Positions 25,871 through 34,763 of a stretch of DNA of 64,000 bases are shown here, piece by piece. The first letter of the stretch is position 1, and the number at the start of each line of letters is the position of its first letter. Source of the DNA: Novosphingobium sp. SCN 66-18 (GTDB lineage: Bacteria > Pseudomonadota > Alphaproteobacteria > Sphingomonadales > Sphingomonadaceae); the NCBI GenBank assembly GCA_001725355.1, contig MEGD01000029.1, forward strand, positions 22,456 to 86,455, written 5' to 3'. The notes beneath the pieces were generated by a model. It was not told the DNA's origin. It worked only from the letters and a program-made list of their open reading frames with translations, and searched no databases. The translations under genes were made by a program, and so were the position numbers.

Positions 25871-26180
25871 TTCCTGCTACTGCTCCCCCGTAACCTTACG
25901 AACGCGGTGGACCCGGAGGGAAGGGTGGCACGATGGTTGCCGGGCGGTGACCGGTTAAGCGTTGCTGGCGCAGAGTCTGCGAATTCTGTAGCCAGAATAC
26001 TCTACAAATTGTTCACGCGCCACGATCTCCGAGATTCTCTCCATTTACGAATTACGCCAGGGCTTGTCTTGCGCTGGCAAGTAAATCACCTCGAGATTGA
26101 ACCGATCTGATCGAAGCCGATATCTTCGGGCGACCAAATCTAGTATGATGAGTCGCGCTTTGGTGGGCGGGGGACACATC
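25871..26180 (+). promoter_or_regulatory. Intergenic leader of the cargo operon
   Basis: 310 bp without a supportable gene ahead of the S1/P1-like gene. It is more AT-rich than its surroundings. A TATGAT at about 26142-26147 could be a -10 element, but I see no convincing -35, so the promoter position is a guess. GGCGGGGGA just ahead of 26181 is a good ribosome site. Confidence 0.35.
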
Positions 26181-27197
26181 ATGCGATATCGGCTCTGGCT
26201 TCTCGTTTTCGTCATTTTGGCCGGGATCGGCCTCGTCAAACCTGAACCCGCCAGAGCCTGGGGCCGATACGGGCATCTCACGGTCTGCGATCTTGCCTAC
26301 CGCAATTTCACGCCCGCCACGCGAGTTGCCGTCAACGCGTTGCTCCAGTCGCGCAGCGGTGGGATCCTGGTCAAAGGCAGAGGCCGGATGGCGGACCGAA
26401 GATACACCTCCTTCAACCTCGGCTGCTTAGAGGAAGACGCGCTCCCGCGCCGCCACGCCGAAGATCATTTCATCAACGTGGCCCGCTCGGTGCTGGCCAT
26501 CGACAGCGACCAATGTCCTGCCGGCGGCGAGTGCATTCTGGCCGGCATCGCGCGCGATCTAGCGATCCTCAAAGACACTTCGCGGCCGCGCGAGGAACGT
26601 GTCTTCGCGCTGATGGCGCTGGGCCATTGGTTGGGCGACATCCACCAGCCGCTGCACATCTCCTATGCCGATGATCGCGGCGGCAACGGGATCGAAGCGA
26701 AGCTGACCGGCAAATGCGGCACATCCTCCTACCGGGTGGAGAATCTCCACGCTGTGTGGGACAATTGTCTGCTGGAGGCCGGCTTGTTTGAGCGCGTCCG
26801 CAAGCGCGCGGACTTCAAGAAGAGCTGGGGCCCGAACACGATCACCTATCGCGCCGTCGATACGCTTCAGGCGAATACAACGCTCGCACAGGAGCAGGAA
26901 ATGGTCATGGGCGAACCTTGGCAATGGGCGCAGGAATCCTACGCCATCACCCGAGACCCTGGCATATCCTATTGCGTGCTGTCCGGCGGGAGCTGCCGTT
27001 ACTCGCCCAGCCAGGACATCCTGACATCGAGCGGTCCAAAACGCCTCCAGCCAGTCTCTCAAGCCTATCTCGCGGCCTACGCCCCCGTCGCGGAAACCCG
27101 GATCTGCCTGGCCGGCTTCCGCCTCGCCCATTTGATCAACAGCGCGCTCGATCCGTCCTATTCCGGCCCCGTCCGGGACTCGACGCAAGCGTCCTGA
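26181..27197 (+). CDS. Secreted S1/P1-nuclease superfamily protein (zinc nuclease or phospholipase C type)
   Basis: 338 residues from the ATG at 26181. A signal peptide ends in ARA, leaving mature N-terminal W27, exactly the tryptophan that ligates zinc in S1/P1 enzymes. The other ligands and motifs are present: H32 in YGHLTV, RHAEDHF (H92, D95), GHWLGDIHQPLH (149-159), DDRGGN and NLHAVWD. The superfamily includes single-strand nucleases and zinc phospholipase C. The protein should act in the periplasm or outside. Its stop overlaps the patatin start by one base, so the two are co-expressed; a lipid substrate is therefore as plausible as nucleic acid. Confidence 0.85.
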   Translation: MRYRLWLLVFVILAGIGLVKPEPARAWGRYGHLTVCDLAYRNFTPATRVAVNALLQSRSGGILVKGRGRMADRRYTSFNLGCLEEDALPRRHAEDHFINVARSVLAIDSDQCPAGGECILAGIARDLAILKDTSRPREERVFALMALGHWLGDIHQPLHISYADDRGGNGIEAKLTGKCGTSSYRVENLHAVWDNCLLEAGLFERVRKRADFKKSWGPNTITYRAVDTLQANTTLAQEQEMVMGEPWQWAQESYAITRDPGISYCVLSGGSCRYSPSQDILTSSGPKRLQPVSQAYLAAYAPVAETRICLAGFRLAHLINSALDPSYSGPVRDSTQAS

Positions 27198-29008
27198 TGG
27201 CAGTTGGTTCGGTCGAGGGCGAGCGCGCCCCATCCGCTATAGATCTCCCGGCGTTCACGGCCGAGCAGTTCGCCCTCGATAACCCGCCCGAATGCGACAT
27301 GATCATGAAGGGCGGGATCACGTCGGGCGTCGTCTATCCCTACGCGGTTCTTCAGATCGCAACCAAGTATCGCCTCCGCTCGCTGGGTGGGACTTCGGCG
27401 GGTGCGATCGCGGCGGCATTCGCTGCCGCTGCAGAATATGCGCGGCTTAATGGACGGCCCGAAGGCTTTCTGACCCTGCAGAGCTACTGCGATGCCTTGC
27501 CCGAACGGCTGCTTTCGCTGTTCCAGCCAAGCGCGGAGCTTGTTCCAGCCGTTGACAGCATCAAGGCAGCCATCGCCGCCGGGGGCCTGCGTCCGATCGT
27601 CCGACGGGGCCTTCGGCAGGGTATCCTGCCGGCGCTTGGCGGAGGGATCGCGCTCGGGCTGCCCTCCTTCCTGCTCCAGTCCAGCCTCTATGCGACCGGT
27701 CTCGCGACTGTCCTTGGGTTTGCCGCTGCCGGTGCTTACGGCATTTATCGCTGGGGCAGGCGGGTCTTCGCCGATCCCGTGCTCGATGCCTTCGCCAAGC
27801 TTCCGGCGCATCATTACGGTTTCTGCACGGGTCTGACGCAGGGGGATCCGGCGACGCCGGCGCTGACGGACTGGATCTATCATGCGCTCCAGCACATCGC
27901 ATTTGGCGATCCCAAACACAGCACGCCGCTCACCTTCGGCGATCTTCGCGGAACGGACCCTGGCAGGGCCGAGATTGATCTCAAGGTTGTCACGACCAAC
28001 CTCTCGATGCGTCGCCCGCACACGCTGCCCCGTCTTGGCGTGCTCGCGGCCTTCCGGCCTGGCGACTGGGACAAGCTCTTCCCGGCGCCGGTCATGCAAT
28101 ATCTCTACGGTGGCGGTACGATCCAATCGGATCGCGAACCAGGTTCATGGCTGTTTCCGCTCGAGGACAAGCTTCCGGTGGTGATCGCCGTCCGCATGAG
28201 CCTGAGCTTTCCGCTACTGTTCACAGCCGTTCCGCTCCGCATCGAGGATACCGAGCTTCCCTCGATCATCAGGACGCTCGGTGGACAGCCGAGCAAGGAG
28301 CCGCGGATCAGGACGGTCCATTTCTCCGACGGCGGGATCAGCTCCAACTTCCCCATCCACATGTTCGATGCGCCGCTTCCGACGCGGCCGACCTTCGCCT
28401 TCAGCTTTGAGGAATTGCTCTCGGACGCGGGCGACGTCACTAGCCGTGTCGCGCTTCCGGAAACCGCGAGCGAAGGGATGGGCGTACAGATCCAGGAAGT
28501 GAAAAGCCCAACGGGCTTCGCCTGGCAAATCCTGAACTCCGCCAAGGACTGGCAGGACCAGCTCCTCTCGGAGATCACCGGACAACGCGAGCGCATCGCG
28601 CGCATCTTCCTAACCGACCGGGAGGGCGGGCTCAATCTCGATATGCCCCCCGCGGTGTCCCGCCAGCTCATGCGATGGGGTTATGAGGCGGGCTGCAAGT
28701 TTACCGACGGGCCCTTCGACTTCGACGAGCACAAATGGCGCCGGTTGCTCGTGCTGTACAAACATCTCGAGCAAAATCTCGAAGCCACCGACAGCATTTG
28801 GGAGGCCGGGTTCTCGGACTGGTACAAGGCCTATCTGCGCGAGGTGAAAAGCTACAGGAAGCTGACCCTGACCGACCGCCGTCAAATCGCTGCCGACATC
28901 CGCAAGCTGCTCGCGGCCCGCAAAAGCGGCGACGCCGCGGCGATCGCGAGGCTGGAAGAGAAGCTCCCCAAGCGCGCCGGCACCCTCAAGGTAGCCCCTA
29001 AATATTGA
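27197..29008 (+). CDS. Patatin-like phospholipase with two internal membrane segments
   Basis: 603 residues from the ATG at 27197. The patatin core has the oxyanion loop KGGITSGVVYP (38-48), the nucleophile elbow G65-T-S67-A-G69 and the catalytic aspartate in D378-G-G. Between them residues 143-185 form two hydrophobic segments (ALGGGIALGLPSFLL and GLATVLGFAAAGAYGIY), unusual within a patatin fold, implying attachment to the inner membrane. The C-terminus is helical and charged. It should hydrolyse acyl esters of membrane lipids. Start and stop are tightly linked to the neighbouring genes (1-bp overlap before, 25 bp after). Confidence 0.85.
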   Translation: MAVGSVEGERAPSAIDLPAFTAEQFALDNPPECDMIMKGGITSGVVYPYAVLQIATKYRLRSLGGTSAGAIAAAFAAAAEYARLNGRPEGFLTLQSYCDALPERLLSLFQPSAELVPAVDSIKAAIAAGGLRPIVRRGLRQGILPALGGGIALGLPSFLLQSSLYATGLATVLGFAAAGAYGIYRWGRRVFADPVLDAFAKLPAHHYGFCTGLTQGDPATPALTDWIYHALQHIAFGDPKHSTPLTFGDLRGTDPGRAEIDLKVVTTNLSMRRPHTLPRLGVLAAFRPGDWDKLFPAPVMQYLYGGGTIQSDREPGSWLFPLEDKLPVVIAVRMSLSFPLLFTAVPLRIEDTELPSIIRTLGGQPSKEPRIRTVHFSDGGISSNFPIHMFDAPLPTRPTFAFSFEELLSDAGDVTSRVALPETASEGMGVQIQEVKSPTGFAWQILNSAKDWQDQLLSEITGQRERIARIFLTDREGGLNLDMPPAVSRQLMRWGYEAGCKFTDGPFDFDEHKWRRLLVLYKHLEQNLEATDSIWEAGFSDWYKAYLREVKSYRKLTLTDRRQIAADIRKLLAARKSGDAAAIARLEEKLPKRAGTLKVAPKY

Positions 29009-29033
29009 ACCCTTTCGAGATGAGGAGTGGGAC

Positions 29034-30461
29034 GTGAACAGCTTCTTCCATCGAGAAGACTATCGGCGCGAGTTTCCCCGCCGGGCCTATGCACGCCTCG
29101 ATGACATCGAGCCGATCGTGCCGGGACCCGACGACGACCTGACCTTCGTTCTCGATGCGGTCGATGCGGACTGGAAGGGCTTCGGCGAGGAAGGGCCGTT
29201 CAATCTCGCCGATCCCAATCTCGAGGTCCGGATTGCGTCCTACTGGCGTGGTCGCTTCGGGCGCGATGGCGGCGAAGGGGACCGACCCGACGGCTATGAG
29301 GAAGTGCCGATCTACCGCCTCGAATTGTCTCTGTCGCCCGGCGCAACCTTCTTCGATGCGCTTCCCCGGGACGAGGAACTCTGGATCTCGCTCGAACTAT
29401 CAGAGGTCGAAAGCGACACGCCGGTGGACGTCTATGGCGGCCTGTTCGCGCCGCCGGTTCGAGCCTATCTCCACACGGCGCGGGCCGTCGCGCCATCGGG
29501 GCCTCTCTCGACCTTGTTCGACATGAACACCTGGCCGGATGCCAGCGATGCCGACCTCATCTCGGCGCTTCATCCTCAATGCAACTTGGACGCTCTGGTC
29601 TGCTTTGATATCGGGCAGGGCTCAGCATCCGCGCTGGTTTGCCAATGTGGGCAGCCGATCTACTATTTCGACACCGGCTGCGGCTCGGGCCGCAACGCGC
29701 CGACCGCGCCGGCAAACATCGACTTCTGCACCTGCTCCGCACCAACGGTCGTTCTCTCGCATTGGGATACCGACCATTGGGCGGGGGCATCCGGGCATGC
29801 TGGATTGCAGGCGCGGCACTGGGTCGTTCCCCGCCAAACCATCTCGACGACCCACATGGCCTTTGCGAACGACATCCTCAAAGCTGGCGGCAATATTCAT
29901 GTGGTGGGCCACGGTGCCGCGCCACTCACCTGGTCGAGCGGCACACAGGATTATGACCTTCAGCGCGCGACCGGAACGGGACGGAACGGTAGCGGCCTCG
30001 TCCTTATCGTCACCGATCGTGCCACTGGTCGGTCATGGGTGCTGACAGGGGATGCGGGGTACGATCTCATCGCCCAATCCGCGCCGGCCGATATCGCGGC
30101 CATGATCGTTCCCCATCATGGCGCCGATATGGGGGCGAACAGCATCCCCTTTCCCCGATCGTCGAACGCCTACGCCCGTCTCTTCTATTCCTTCGGTCCG
30201 GGAAACGGTCACGGGCCCAAGACGCCGCCGGTTCGTCATCCCGTCGCCGCAGCCGTGACGGCGCATGATAAACGGAACTGGGGGCACGGCTCCTGGACCC
30301 CGGCGACGGGAGGACACTCATTGGCCGGCGGTGACGCTTTGGCGACCGCGACGCACCTTGCCACCCATCTCGGCGGCGGTGCCGCCGGGTGGAACGGCCC
30401 GCCGACCTCTCTGGGCCATCTGTCATGCTGTTCAAATGCGATGCTGGTACCTCAGCGCTGA
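29034..30461 (+). CDS. Metallo-beta-lactamase-fold hydrolase with large N-terminal extension
   Basis: 475 residues from a GTG at 29034 preceded by GAGGAG. Residues 185-400 follow the ComEC-type metallo-beta-lactamase pattern: FDIGQGSAS, YFDTGCG, SHWDTDHWAG (H243, D245, D247, H248), VLTGDAGYD and VPHHGAD. The first 185 residues contain acidic strands and no recognised domain. No signal peptide is present, so it is likely cytosolic. It is the third gene of the nuclease-like / patatin / MBL unit. The substrate is unknown; ComEC-like domains act on nucleic acids or phosphoesters. Confidence 0.8.
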   Translation: MNSFFHREDYRREFPRRAYARLDDIEPIVPGPDDDLTFVLDAVDADWKGFGEEGPFNLADPNLEVRIASYWRGRFGRDGGEGDRPDGYEEVPIYRLELSLSPGATFFDALPRDEELWISLELSEVESDTPVDVYGGLFAPPVRAYLHTARAVAPSGPLSTLFDMNTWPDASDADLISALHPQCNLDALVCFDIGQGSASALVCQCGQPIYYFDTGCGSGRNAPTAPANIDFCTCSAPTVVLSHWDTDHWAGASGHAGLQARHWVVPRQTISTTHMAFANDILKAGGNIHVVGHGAAPLTWSSGTQDYDLQRATGTGRNGSGLVLIVTDRATGRSWVLTGDAGYDLIAQSAPADIAAMIVPHHGADMGANSIPFPRSSNAYARLFYSFGPGNGHGPKTPPVRHPVAAAVTAHDKRNWGHGSWTPATGGHSLAGGDALATATHLATHLGGGAAGWNGPPTSLGHLSCCSNAMLVPQR

Positions 30462-30738
30462 ACCAAGGTAAGATCGAGCCGCTAGCCCATTTTCGGCGTT
30501 CCCTCGCAGACGCACATCGATGATCGCGGGACAGATTGCGTGCCGGTACTGGCGCCCGCGACAGTCGGGCATCTCGAAGAGAAGTGGGCCTGGTTTCGCT
30601 TGCCTGTGCTCGAAATTTGCGGGTGACGGGGACACTTCGTTACGCTGCCAGTCCAGGCTTCCGGCTGTCCGCCCGATGCGCCATCACAAACTCTCGAGCA
30701 CCCCAGAATCTTCTCGAACCGACTGAGACAGAGGCCGA
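30462..30738. other. Intergenic region after the cargo operon
   Basis: 277 bp with short unsupported readings only. I see no RNA gene or clear terminator. Confidence 0.3.
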
Positions 30739-32096
30739 ATCAACCTGTTACCGCAATGGACCGAAAAGGCAGACAAGCGCGGCCTGGATCCGCTCGGCAT
30801 GCGGAATAGCGGCGTCCTGCTCTACCAATCCCTCCTGCCGGGCATCAGCAACTTCACGCTGCGCATGCGCTACTACGGCTACTATTGCTGGGTTAGCGGA
30901 ATCTACGCACGGCGCGGTGTCACCAGCGACTTCGAAGCCTGGCGCATCTACGAGATGCACCGGCTGACGCAGCGCCAGTTCAAGTGGCAGCGCGGCTTTG
31001 CCAACATGCCCCGCTTCTACCGCGCAGCGCATCTTTTCTGCGAAGGCGAGGCCGCCGCATATTTTCAGAAGCGAACCGGTTGCGCCGTCCCGGCATTCCT
31101 GGAGGCCGGCTTCTACCTGTTCACCGGCTTCGCCAATTCACCAACGCGGATATGGCGCAACCACGCACCCCCCGAAGGCGTCACGTCCGAGCCGCGCGAG
31201 CGCGTGCTGGACCGAATATCATCGACCCCGCAAGCAGCAGTGCGGGAGGCGCGGCAAATCCGTGTCGAAGGCGACCATATCGGCTGCAAGCTGAGCGTCC
31301 TGCGCCGCCGGCCTGTCCTTCGCTTCGGAGCGACCGGCGAGGATGCGATGGCGCCGCTGCCGCCCCTCATCCTCCAGCACATCACGTCAGGCCTGTATTT
31401 CGACATCGTGGAAGGCGGCGGCACGATTTGGGCCGACGTCGGGCAGCGGTTCGAAGGCTATTGCCTGCGCTACCTTGCGGCCATGCTTCCCGAATATTCG
31501 GTGGAGCCCGAATATCGTTATGGGCCGAAGGGACGCGGCTTCGATGCGCCGGACACCCTTGTCTCGCAGGCAGATAACATTCGGCTCGTGGTCGAGTACA
31601 AGGCGAAGCGGATGCCGGTCGATGCACGCTTCTCTGGTGATCCGGTCGGAGATGTATCGACTGCGATGCGGAAATCGCCAAGAGCGTTTTCCAGGTCTGG
31701 AGATATTTGTTGCATGCGCGGCGCGGGCTTCTAGGCCAGCCGGTGGCTGGGGATTGCCTCGGCATGGTGGTGACCGCCGACCCCTGGCTGGTGATGGGGC
31801 AAAGGCTTCACACTGAAGTGATGGCAATGGCGAACGCGCTCGCGAACCAGAAGGACCCCGAAATGACCGAACAAGATCGGCGTCGCGTCCCGATCGTGCT
31901 GATCGACGACCTGGAATATATCCTCCAGCACAGCACAGCCGGCGAGCTCTTCGAGCGCCTTCGCAGCCTCACTCAAGATCCGACTGGATGGGAATGGTCC
32001 CTGACTCATGGTCTGGCTGAGGGGCCGACCAGTCCCTATCCGTTCGCCGACGACCTCCATCACATTCTTCCGCGGCTCTTCCCGCTCGATCGATGA
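30739..32096 (+). pseudogene. PD-(D/E)xK nuclease-like protein, start lost and frameshifted
   Basis: The conserved-looking reading begins INLLPQWTEKADKRGLDPLGMRNSGVLLYQSLLPGISNFTLRMRYYG, but its expected initiator is ATC rather than ATG (30739, with AGAGG upstream); the first usable ATG is 30799. The reading continues to LVVEYKAKRMP (an E-x-K nuclease motif preceded by FDAPDTLV) and then shifts frame near 31655-31665, continuing as DAEIAKSVFQVWRYLLHARRGLLG...VPIVLIDDLEYIL to 32096. I do not recognise the family by name. The lesions suggest a decayed nuclease, possibly a defence or restriction gene. Confidence 0.65.
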
Positions 32097-32365
32097 CGTC
32101 CCCGGGCGGAGAGTGAAACAAGGCGGAGGGCCCTTTAGGGCATCGCGGCCTCATCACGGTTCCGGGCGCGGGCCGCGCTTCCGTTCCCAAATGGAAGGAC
32201 GGGGCACGAGCTGGGTAATCCGGCCGAGAACCTGGATTTGATCTCCCTCGATCCGGCCAGTTCGGAGGGAGGCTTTGTCCTTCTTGGCGACCCCATGCGA
32301 TGCTATGATCGCCCCGACGAGCTGAACCGTTTGCGATGAGCGCGGCAGCTGGGGAGCTTCCAGAT

Positions 32366-32554
32366 ATGAAGAGGCCCGAGATGGACGAGGTGATGATCAG
32401 GGATGCGGCGCGAGCGCTGGCGCGCCGGCTCAAGACCCTGCTGGACGAAAGCATGGCGCCAGAAATCCGGCTCTCGCGCGAGGAGGCGTTGCTCGCACAG
32501 GGGTTCGCGGAAAGCGTGGCGGACCTGCTCACCGCCGAGCTCTCAAAGGGCTGA
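32366..32554 (+). CDS. Small helical protein ahead of the DUF4238 gene
   Basis: 62 residues from the ATG at 32366, with GGGGAG nine bases upstream. The peptide is helical and charged (ARALARRLKTLLDESMAPEIRLSREEALLAQGFAESVADLLTAEL), without known motifs. It ends 9 bp before the presumed DUF4238 start and so probably belongs to the same unit, perhaps as a partner or regulator. The function is unknown. Confidence 0.5.
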   Translation: MKRPEMDEVMIRDAARALARRLKTLLDESMAPEIRLSREEALLAQGFAESVADLLTAELSKG

Positions 32555-32563
32555 CCGCGATAG

Positions 32564-33482
32564 ATCAAGCATCATTATGTCCCGCAATTTCTGCTCCGCC
32601 GCTGGTGCAACGAGGCCGGCAAGCTCCAGAGCTTCAAGGTGGTGCGCGGGAAGGTGGTGTGTCGGCCGCAGGCTCCGGAATATACCGGCTATGAGTCCGC
32701 GCTTTACGCCGTGGTCGCGATCGCGCTCGGGATCGATGAAGACGATCTCGAGAAATGGCTGTTCGCTCCGATCGACAGCGACGCCGCATTTACCCTCGCC
32801 AAGATCGAGACGCGTGAACCGATCAACGGGGATGACAAGCATGCCTGGGCCTTCTTCCTGAACTCGCTGCGCGTGCGTCAGCCCGACGTGCTGGCTCATC
32901 TGCGCACCGAGGGCATGACGATGATGAAGTGCTTCCTCGCCGAGGGTGACGCAGCGCTGCCGGAAGGCTGGCCGTCCACCGAGCAATGGGTCGAAGACCA
33001 TCATCCCGGCATGCTGGAAACCCAAAGCCTCATCTCATGGCTCTCCCGCATCGTGCTGCATGACGAAACGACCGAACGCTTCGAAAATCTCCATTGGTGG
33101 GTCAAGGAGTTCAAGCCCGAGGCACCCAAACAGCTCCTCTCCGACCTGCCGATCCACTGGGAGGGTGGCCTCTCCACCGGCACGTTCTTCATCCAGATGC
33201 CGATTGCGCCCGATCGGATTTTCTTTGGCACCGAGGATGCCGAGACCGAAGCCTATCTCTCCGAGATGTCCGGCGCAGAGCTGATCCGACGCGTCAATCG
33301 CGGGACCCTGGCGTCCTCGTCCAACCGCATCTGGGGGATCGACGCGCAAGGAGGCCGTGCGTGCGTTCATCGAAGACAATCTCGACATCGTCGGCGCCAA
33401 TGTGGAGCCGTTCGACGCCATAGCCACGCGCTTCTGGGCGAAGAAAGCCGCGGAGGCAGAAAAGGATCACGGGGCGGGATAG
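32564..33482 (+). pseudogene. DUF4238 protein, start codon damaged and frameshifted
   Basis: The peptide IKHHYVPQFLLRRWCNEAGKLQSF is the hallmark N-terminus of DUF4238, followed by the family body to NRIWG. The start region reads GCGATAGATCAAG; deleting one A restores ATGATCAAG, so a 1-base insertion near 32562 has removed the initiator, and the first in-frame start left is a GTG at 32639. A second lesion lies in a G5 run at 33333-33337: removing one G gives STRKEAVRAFIEDNLDIVGANVEPFDAIATRFW and a stop at 33482. DUF4238 genes often occur in mobile-element cargo; the function is unknown. Confidence 0.75.
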
Positions 33483-34191
33483 CGGGTCGGGGCAGGGGCG
33501 GATGCCCGCAAGCGGGCACCGGGCTCTATCTCCGTTGGCGCTCCGACCAAGCCCCTCCGGGTCTTGGTTGCTGCGCAGTAACGATCCCGTCCGCAGGCGC
33601 TTGGGGCAGGGAGATGTTCCTCCAATCGCCGTTGGGTCAAAGGCACTGCCACCACAATGCAGGCTTCGCCTAAGGAATCGCGCTGACGCGCGATGGGGAT
33701 CGTGGAGCCAGCAGACATGCCATCACCCCCTTCGCCGCCCTCGCAGGATCCGCGCGTTGCAGAACCGGTTTCGGACACAACGAGTTGCGTCGGGGCAAAG
33801 CTACGCTAGGCAAAAAGGGGCCGGCAAGGTTTGTCTGCTTGTCAGAGAAGCGCCAGCCCCGTTTTGCCAAGCTTCGCTAAGCCCCTCCCGTGCCTGTTGT
33901 GTCCAAGAGCCCGGTCCTGCGCCTTCGGACCTGCGAAGGCGGCTCCGGGTGCGATGACATGTCGGCCCGCCCACGCTCCCTCTTCCATTCAAACAGAACC
34001 GTCCGCTCGCGCGGCCGGTGCGTCTTTGTGTCTGTAGGGCCGCTGACGCGGCCGTTCGATGCTCAGGCTCACCAAGTACGATGAAATTATGTCAATAAAT
34101 CAATGTGATGGAAGAAATGGAGGGGAGGGAGTAGGCTTCAGATGTGGCCGGGAAAGAGAAACGGACCACAGGACAGAGAAAGGATGAAATC
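33483..34191. other. 709-bp non-coding region with an inverted repeat, ahead of DUF736
   Basis: No supportable gene. An imperfect inverted repeat of about 26 bp (33799-33824 against 33852-33880) brings together GGCAAAAAGGGGCCGG and its near complement and could form a stem. The last 100 bases are AT-rich (AAATTATGTCAATAAATCAATG), likely the promoter of the DUF736/DUF2493 genes. Confidence 0.45.
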
Positions 34192-34683
34192 ATGAAGATC
34201 GGAAACTTCAAGTTTGACGAACGCGCCAGCGACATCATCGGCAAGATCGCCACCCGTGAGATGCGTTTTCCCTATCTCATCATGCGTCGCGTCGAGGATC
34301 GGCAGAGCGATAGCGCCCCCGTCTACGAGATTTACGAGACGAACCGGGCGGGCGATGAAATCCAGATTGGCGTCGTCTGGGAACGCAAGATGCGCGCGAA
34401 CGACGAGGTGTTCCTGTCCGGCATGATCGACGATCCGAGTTTCCGCGAGCCGCTGCCCATCGCCCTGTTCGGGGACGAGACCAATGGCTTTGACGTCCAG
34501 TGGCGGCGCGAACGTGAGCGTGAGCAACAGGGCGGCGGCTTTGGCGGACGCGGCAACGGCGGGCGCGCGGGCGGCGGGTTCGGGGGACGGACGGGCGGCG
34601 GCTTTTCTGGCGGCAGCACCGCAGGACCGGACGGCGGTTATACCGGTGGCGGGCGCAGCCTTGACGACGAGGTGCCTTACTAA
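34192..34683 (+). CDS. DUF736 family protein
   Basis: 163 residues from the ATG at 34192 with AAAGGA upstream. The N-terminal 110 residues (MKIGNFKFDERASDIIGKIATREMRFPYLIMRRVED...PVYEIYETNRAGDEIQIGVVWERKM) match DUF736, a small beta-rich domain encoded on many alphaproteobacterial plasmids. The tail is glycine-rich (GGGFGGRGNGGRAGGGFGGR), resembling single-strand-binding protein tails. The role is unknown but it travels with conjugation genes. DUF2493 follows 80 bp later, the standard order. Confidence 0.85.
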   Translation: MKIGNFKFDERASDIIGKIATREMRFPYLIMRRVEDRQSDSAPVYEIYETNRAGDEIQIGVVWERKMRANDEVFLSGMIDDPSFREPLPIALFGDETNGFDVQWRREREREQQGGGFGGRGNGGRAGGGFGGRTGGGFSGGSTAGPDGGYTGGGRSLDDEVPY

Positions 34684-34763
34684 GGTTCACCAAGGCGGGC
34701 CGGGGGAGCGCTGGAACGCTTCCCCGGTCCTGAACCGTCATCCCGTCACAAGGAATGCATCCC

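Noticed and set aside
26181-30461. Calling the cargo operon a CBASS-type defence system because of its patatin
   Set aside because: No nucleotide cyclase or sensor gene is present; only the general idea of an effector operon is kept.
33483-34138. Several 60-150-codon readings in the gap ahead of DUF736
   Set aside because: Overlapping in several frames, low-complexity, without ribosome sites.
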